Positions 58,552 to 64,000 of a stretch of 64,000 nucleotides of DNA are shown here, piece by piece. Numbering within the stretch: position 1 is the first letter of the stretch; each line of letters opens with the position of its first letter. A program made the position numbers and the translations under genes. This DNA is from Ephydatia muelleri (taxonomy: Eukaryota > Porifera > Demospongiae > Spongillida > Spongillidae): assembly GCA_013339895.1 (NCBI GenBank), contig JABACO010000015.1:7407923-7471922 (forward strand). The letters run 5' to 3'. Below the pieces are notes generated by a model. The model had not been told where the DNA came from, ran no database searches, and worked only from the letters and a program-made list of their open reading frames with translations.

Positions 58552-59573
58552 TGTGTGCATCTAGTGTGTACATCTATACTCACAACAGCACTTGTTTGGA
58601 AGTCAAGATAGTCAGTTAGCACACCTCCAACAAAAGGCCCAACATATCTCTGCCAAAGGAACGGTTACATGATGGTCTGGGGAGGAGAATGGACTCACCC
58701 ACAGGAGAGGGCAGAGGAGATGATCCCTGAGACCACTGTGGTGAGGGACTCCAGGTTGTAACCAGTGTCCAGTGATCTGCATGGCAACAGTCCCCATGGC
58801 AACAGTCCCCATGGGTAGATAAAATGTGTACAAGTTCACATGACATAAGCAAAAACCAAACAGGCACATACACCAACACACACACACACCACTGCACACA
58901 CACATACACACAGGTCAGGATTGGCTTGCAACTAACTTGGCAATATTCAACAAGTCAGCGTATGCAGGTACAAAGGTCAAGGCAGCACCGAACCCTATTG
59001 CCGTAAATGACACGATGGTCAGCCATAACCTCCTGTAACCAATGGCAATGTGACTTAAGGGAAAAAATGGCAAGTAACTGACGGTGATGCGATGAAGTCT
59101 GCAGGCCCAACAAGGAAGTACCCAGACCCACATACGAGTAGACCACAGATGATGAAAGGCCTGGTACCCTGAAAGACATAGTAAGTGAAGGTAAAGTGGA
59201 CTGGGAACCTGCAAATGAGCAAAGTGCTATGGCCCAATTGCCTTGAAAGCTCAGGTCACATGACAACATGCAACATGGAGGGTCACAATAGGATCACACC
59301 TTCCAAAATGAGATCACATAAACCCCCCTCCCCCAACCAACTCACAAACTTGTCTGACAGAGGTCCCGCGACCAAGGCGGCGAGCATATACAGTGCAGGT
59401 CCAGCAAGGAAGACCAAACCAACGTGGGGTAGGGAAATGTGAAGCTGGGAGGGTCAGATGAGTTCCTTAGTGATGACACACACACCTTGTTGTGTGTACC
59501 TTGTTGACCAGAAATGGAGAGAAGGTGGATGTGAAGAATCCCAGTGCTGCTAACGCCAGAACATTGCACAGAG
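58322..59573 (-). pseudogene. SLC18B1-like: SLC18B1-like transporter, truncated partner copy E (exons 8-15, frameshifted)
   Basis: Inverse counterpart of copy C with the same exon sizes (exon 8 begins at 59,573; stop at 58,322) and the same ERRVST tail. Exon 13 lacks one G near 58,640 compared with copy C, which shifts the frame before the last exons. Exons 1-7 are absent; the Helitron joins in intron 7 at 59,646. Confidence 0.8.
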
Positions 59574-59645
59574 CTATAGAGTGAGTGAAGTGACCACACA
59601 ACATATGAATGCCACAACAATAGCTGTGGCTTGTGGCTATGTGAA

Positions 59646-59940
59646 CAAGTAAATAAAAACCTTCTCTAACGAGAAAGTTGGTGGGCATATAGGATTGACA
59701 ATGTTGGTGTAAAAAGCACGGAAACAAGTGTGACAGAAATGTTACTGGAAAATTGAAATAGGCCTATATTTAGCCCAGTCACATTTAGGCAGCGCACGCC
59801 TGAGAAAATGGGCTAAATATAGGCCTATTTCAATTTTCCAGTAACATTTCTGTCACACTTGTTTCCGTGCTTTTTACACCAACATTGTCAATCCTATATG
59901 CCCACCAACTTTCTCGTTAGAGAAGGTTTTTATTTACTTG
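59646..59940. repeat. Helitron 3' foldback, copy c
   Basis: Arms 59,646-59,777 and 59,809-59,940 around the loop 59,778-59,808. Relative to element orientation the loop is the same way round as in copy b and flipped against copy a. Confidence 0.9.
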
Positions 59941-60103
59941 TTTCATAAGTTTTTTTTTCTCCGTGTCAACGAAGCTTCATAACTGTAATGTGATGAGGAA
60001 CGATGTGCAATGGACAAAATGTCTATACCTTACGAACGCTTTGTGCATTGCCCCGACCACAAGTTACTATATAACTTGAATAAATACGTATGTAAAATTA
60101 ATG

Positions 60104-63100
60104 TTACAATAACAATAAAATTAATAGTGATAAGTGTAGTTGTTTTTGATAAAATAAATAGTTTTGCCGCCCCCTCTTCCTCGGCCTCTTCCTCTTCTTC
60201 TTCTTCCCCCCCCCCCGGGGTAAGGCCATGCGGGTGGCGGGGGCAGTAAAAAAGGCGGGGGCAGCATTGGGGGGAGCATCAGCGGGGGTAACGCTGCAGG
60301 CGGTGGGTCCAGCGCTGCTGCAGGCGGTGGCCGCGCTTCTGCTGGCGGTGGCGGAGGGTCCAGCACTGCTGCAGGCGGTGGCGGGGCTTCTGCTGGCGGT
60401 GGCCGTGGGTCCAGCGCTGCTGCAGGCGGCTTCGGCACTTCTGCTGGCGGTGGCCATGGGTCCAGCGCTGCTGCAGGCGGTGGCGGGGCTTCTGCTGGCG
60501 GTGCCCGTGGGTCCAGCGCTGCTGCAGGCGGCGGCGGCGGCACTTCTGCTGGCAGTGGCCGTGGGTCCAGTCAATGCTTTTTCTAACATTATGCTAGAAG
60601 CTTGGTCTACTACTTCAACAATATTTTTAGCTGCCTCGTCTAATGATGCATCGTCTACATTTTTATAAAGCCAATTTATTTCTTTGAGTTTTTGAATGGC
60701 TAATTTTACAGCATTTACATCCACTAGTGTTTGCCACACAATCTTATCCTTAGTTGGTACACCATTTACAATTATGTACAACTGAGGGTCAGGCAAAGCT
60801 ACAAGACCACTACCACCAAGTTCAATTTCCGATAAAGTGTCCCATGTTTTATTTAGTGGCAGTGGCAAGAAAAACATGCAACCCCTGCAGGCTTGAAGTG
60901 CGTTATATGCCGGCACTTTACCTGAATATGTCCCAAGTCGCACAATAGTCTGAAAAGCCTTTGCTCTCTGAATCAGTTGTTTACTGAGAGCATTTAGAGA
61001 TTTTAGTTCGTCTGGTATGAGTTCAGTGACAAGCCCATTAAGAACACATCTTGCTGGAATAGTATTTTTGTTTAGAAATGGGCGGCAGTACTGGCAGATG
61101 TACAGTTGTTCAGTGACACCATTCTGCAAAACATGGGCTTTCAGTCTTTGCCAGGTATCTGTTTCATATTTGTCAAGGCTAAAGTTTACACAAGACACTT
61201 GTTTGCGCTGAAACAGTCTTTCACAGCTACAACATGCAAATTCTGCATCGTCATTGAACTTGGATTGTAGCTCAGCTATAAGGTCAGCATGCGTAACTTT
61301 CAAGTCTCTCTCAATGCAGCCTAGACCAGATGATGAGTGGTCTTCACTAACTACGGCATGCTCAACTCCATCCTCACTAAACAAATCTGACAAATTGTCC
61401 TTCATGCCCATAAATGGTATAAGCTCATCAATATTTCCACTAGCAAGTGCTGAATCAATAGCCAAAATAGTCATGTGACATTTGCGAGCTTTGTAAAGTA
61501 GCCTGGTGAAAGTCCGTAATGCAGGATAGTGAGGCATAGCTGCCCTAATAACTCGCAATGGACTAGAGCATTCTGGAAGCTCACAATAAATAGGATGCCC
61601 AAGCTGATCAATAAACCCAGAATGTGATTTCAAAGTGACATCATAATGAACATGACCACACCCTGAATCAAGAGCATCGAGCCCAGCTCTGAGGTCTTCA
61701 ATGGACTTTTGGAACAGTGAATTTGTTTTTAACACTATTGCTACTTCTTCACTAGTGAGCTTGCGACACTCATTTGTACATTTCCATTTCAAAGGGCGCA
61801 TGGTGACCTTATCCCTGTCCTTTATCTCCTCTGCCACTACACACCTACCATTGAGGTCTACTGGAATGGCTCCATGCTGTTTTCTGTGAGTGTACGAATT
61901 ATCAAAGAAGTAAGGCTCAGCCCCAGCAGTATGAAACCTATGCCCGACTAAAATATCACTCTCTTGCAACTTCTTTGCATTAACCTTAGGGATAGTTTTT
62001 AGCAGTGACCCTGCCTGTGATCTTCGTACACTTATTGCTTTAGCAAGTAATGCATCTGCACTAATCTTACTTACTGCTGCACGGGCAGATCTTGTAACAA
62101 CCTTATGAGCTAGCAATGGATGGCTATTGCAGAAAGCATTGTTTACATCACTCAGAAGCTCACTATCCCTAAGAATTGCTTTTTCAAGACTCACTCCATA
62201 CTCTGCTAGTGTGCGAGAGTTGGGCTCAAACAGGGAGTAACTATATGGGAGAAGATAGGGTTGCAGTACTTTTATTTTACCACACATTATGCCTTATCAT
62301 GTATCAAAACATTTCACCAACTGCGCATAACGTGAATTATTTTATTTTCATACAACTCAATTTTCTGTACACACATGTGTAGTGGACCTTTAAAACAATG
62401 TGAGAGACACAAATTACCTTTTGTACCCTTTACATGTACATGGGTACTTGTGGGAAGCCTTACTGTACATCTGATAATCGGCTGCATGCAAGGGTTGGAT
62501 GCGCATGACAGACTTGTTAATTAAATTTCTGAAAATGCTAGTACACACATGTGTATAGTCCTTTATTGCACATCACATTTACAATGTAACAGACACAGAT
62601 GCATGTACATGTACAAATAACCTTTTGTACAAACATTGACCTTTACCAGGGAACATCCTGTGTAGGAAGCCATACTGTACATCTGATAATATGTCATGCA
62701 GGCATACAAGAGTGTTAATGTGTGCATGACAGGAAGTCATGAGCCACGTGCATAGCAGCCCTTAGATTTTAAATGGTACATACAGCATGCTATAACATAC
62801 CTTTGGGTGGTAGTGGTAGTGGTAGTGGTAGTTCTACGACCCTTCCAATACCGACTCATTCTAGCTGCCTTAATGGTAGCTGAATTACCCCTGTATATCC
62901 GCCTTTTAGCAGCACGGTTCTCCTCGACGCTCTCTTGATATCGCTGCCTTTTAACAGCACGGTTCTCCTCGAGGTCCTCTCCATATCGCTGCCTTTTAAC
63001 AGCACGGTTCTCCTCGAGGTCCTCTCCATATCGCTGCCTTTTAGCAGCACGGTTCTCCTCGAGGTCCTCTCCATATCGCTGCCTTTTAGCAGCACGCTTA

Positions 63101-63300
63101 GGTTCAATATTTGCGATGTAGCTCTCGCGTACAGAGGCCTTCTTTTTTTCAGGATCGGCCTTGTAGCTCTCGCGTACAGAGGCCTTCTTTTTTTCAGGAT
63201 CGGCCTTGTAGCGCTCTCGGGCTTTAGCCTTGTTCTCTTCTTGCTTTTGGAGGTATTCCGCTCGTTGCTTCGTTCTCTTCTTTCGATTACGCGAAGGCAT
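60104..63300 (-). CDS. Helitron N-terminal protein with DUF6570-like region, two exons, about 878 aa
   Basis: Exon 1 62,801-63,300 starts at ATG 63,300 (MPSRNRKKRTKQRAEYLQ) and encodes basic repeats (ERYKADPEKKKAS, KRQRYGEDLEEN). Donor AAAG|GTATGT; exon 2 62,240-60,104 after TATAG; the phase joins cleanly. Exon 2 has a Cys-rich segment (CCSCERLF, YICQYC) followed by IPARCVLNGLVTELIPDELK and LIQRAKAFQTIVRLG, the pattern of the DUF6570 region that precedes Rep in Helitron proteins. Its end is alanine/proline-type low complexity and a lysine-rich tail. No HUH Rep or Pif1-like helicase is present between here and the element end, so it cannot be autonomous as it stands. Confidence 0.8.
60228..60590. 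repeat. GC-rich trinucleotide/minisatellite tract in the Helitron gene
   Basis: Repeats of GCTGCTGCAGGCGGTGGC type, 3-bp periodic, coding on the minus strand for an A/S/T/G-rich linker. Long open frames on the plus strand here are artefacts of the repeat. Confidence 0.85.
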
Positions 63301-63867
63301 TTTTAGAAAAACAACTTCACTAGCCAAAATAAGTAACGACTAAACTGACACCAAAATAAATTTTGTGCCTGTTGGAGTATTTATACTGCCTAAAATTATC
63401 CATACTCCTGTATTTAGAACATAGTAATATACCCATACCGTATATAGTACTTTTTCGTTGTAGCTTCTTTATTACCTTAAGGGGCACCGCGCCGGTAAAT
63501 TCTGAAGCGATTGGTACTATCGCCGTTCTTTAAAACCATTCCTAGCGTGAGTTATACTTGACGGAGAAGAAGAAGAAGACGACGACGACGACCAACAATT
63601 TTTTTGGGCATGGGCACGAGAAACAGGTTCTTAGTTGGTCTAGAAGGGCATAGTTTTATGACATGAAACTAGCACCAAAACGTAGATCTTGGTGTTGTCG
63701 TTCGATTGCTGCAAAGAGAAAAGTAGATCTTGGTGTTGTCGTTCGATTGCTGCAAAGAGAAAAGCAATCCGTTTCTTCGTTGTCCCTCGCGACGCAACTG
63801 AAAATTTTTAATGACATTCATGACTCCTCAATCAATCCTATATTGAACCTGCTGACGCAGGTTCAGA

Positions 63868-64000
63868 TTTCAGAGGATAATGGACAGTGTACTTCAGGGG
63901 ATCCCAAAGGTGATTGTGTATATTGATGACATTTTAATAACAGGCAGTACTGACAAAGAACATTTGGAGACACTTGAAAAAGTTCTGTATAAGTTAAAAG
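63868..64000 (+). pseudogene. Ty3-II reverse transcriptase, right part (partial)
   Basis: Resumes the sequence cut at 33,965: FQRIMDSVLQGIPKV, then YIDDILITG and HLETLEKVLYKLK, running off the window. The A|T junction with the left part restores a normal reverse transcriptase order without lost or duplicated bases. Confidence 0.88.

Larger units (their letters stand above)
59646..63867 (-). mobile_element. Helitron HelX, copy c (4.2 kb, best-preserved)
   Basis: Coding strand (minus) starts TCTGAACCTGCG at 63,867 and ends TTTACTTG at 59,646. Terminal hairpin and A|T insertion are as in copy b, with no target duplication. The 5' flank is Ty3-II reverse transcriptase; the 3' flank is transporter intron 7. 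Because those flanks belong to different loci, the copy is a recombinant. Confidence 0.85.

Overview
This is a transposon-rich stretch of an invertebrate animal genome. Genes carry many short spliceosomal introns (GT-AG, one GC-AG), and there is no bacterial operon structure. The compact introns and the mix of Ty3, Helitron, hAT and TTAA-type elements would suit a sponge or cnidarian, but the species cannot be fixed from sequence alone. The only host-type gene I can reconstruct with confidence is a 15-exon major facilitator transporter of the SLC18B1 family, about 445 residues.

Left part (1-25,595): a tandem duplication with a period of about 17.1 kb. Positions 1-8,475 repeat as about 17,141-25,595. 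One unit, read leftwards from 25,595, holds the start of a TTAA-flanked element, a hAT 3' fragment, a Helitron-like fragment, a 342-bp MITE, the transporter gene with a Ty3 retrotransposon inside coding exon 1, a tail-to-tail partner that keeps only exons 8-15, a 4.2-kb Helitron and a (CA)n region. Transporter copy A runs off the left edge.

Middle (24,960-33,965): a 3.75-kb TTAA-flanked element with two broken genes of unknown function and a nested hAT MITE; then a TTF-zinc-finger hAT gene broken by a second Ty3 element (Ty3-II), whose reverse transcriptase region is in turn broken by the Helitron.

Right part (33,966-63,867): a third copy of the same unit in opposite orientation and circularly permuted, so that it starts and ends in the Helitron. 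It later received a complete, probably young Ty3 element (Ty3-III, 38,369-43,364) and a 5.5-kb CACTA-like element (43,717-49,242) carrying 17 copies of a 151-bp satellite. After the last Helitron copy the interrupted Ty3-II resumes and runs to the window end.

Insertion order can be read from target-site duplications and one empty site. The Ty3-I insertion and the truncated partner gene predate all copies. The 342-bp MITE is in both left copies but absent on the right. Ty3-III and the CACTA-like element are only on the right. In all copies the Ty3 LTR supplies an ATG in frame with the rest of transporter exon 1, so the gene may be expressed with an altered N-terminus rather than being simply dead.
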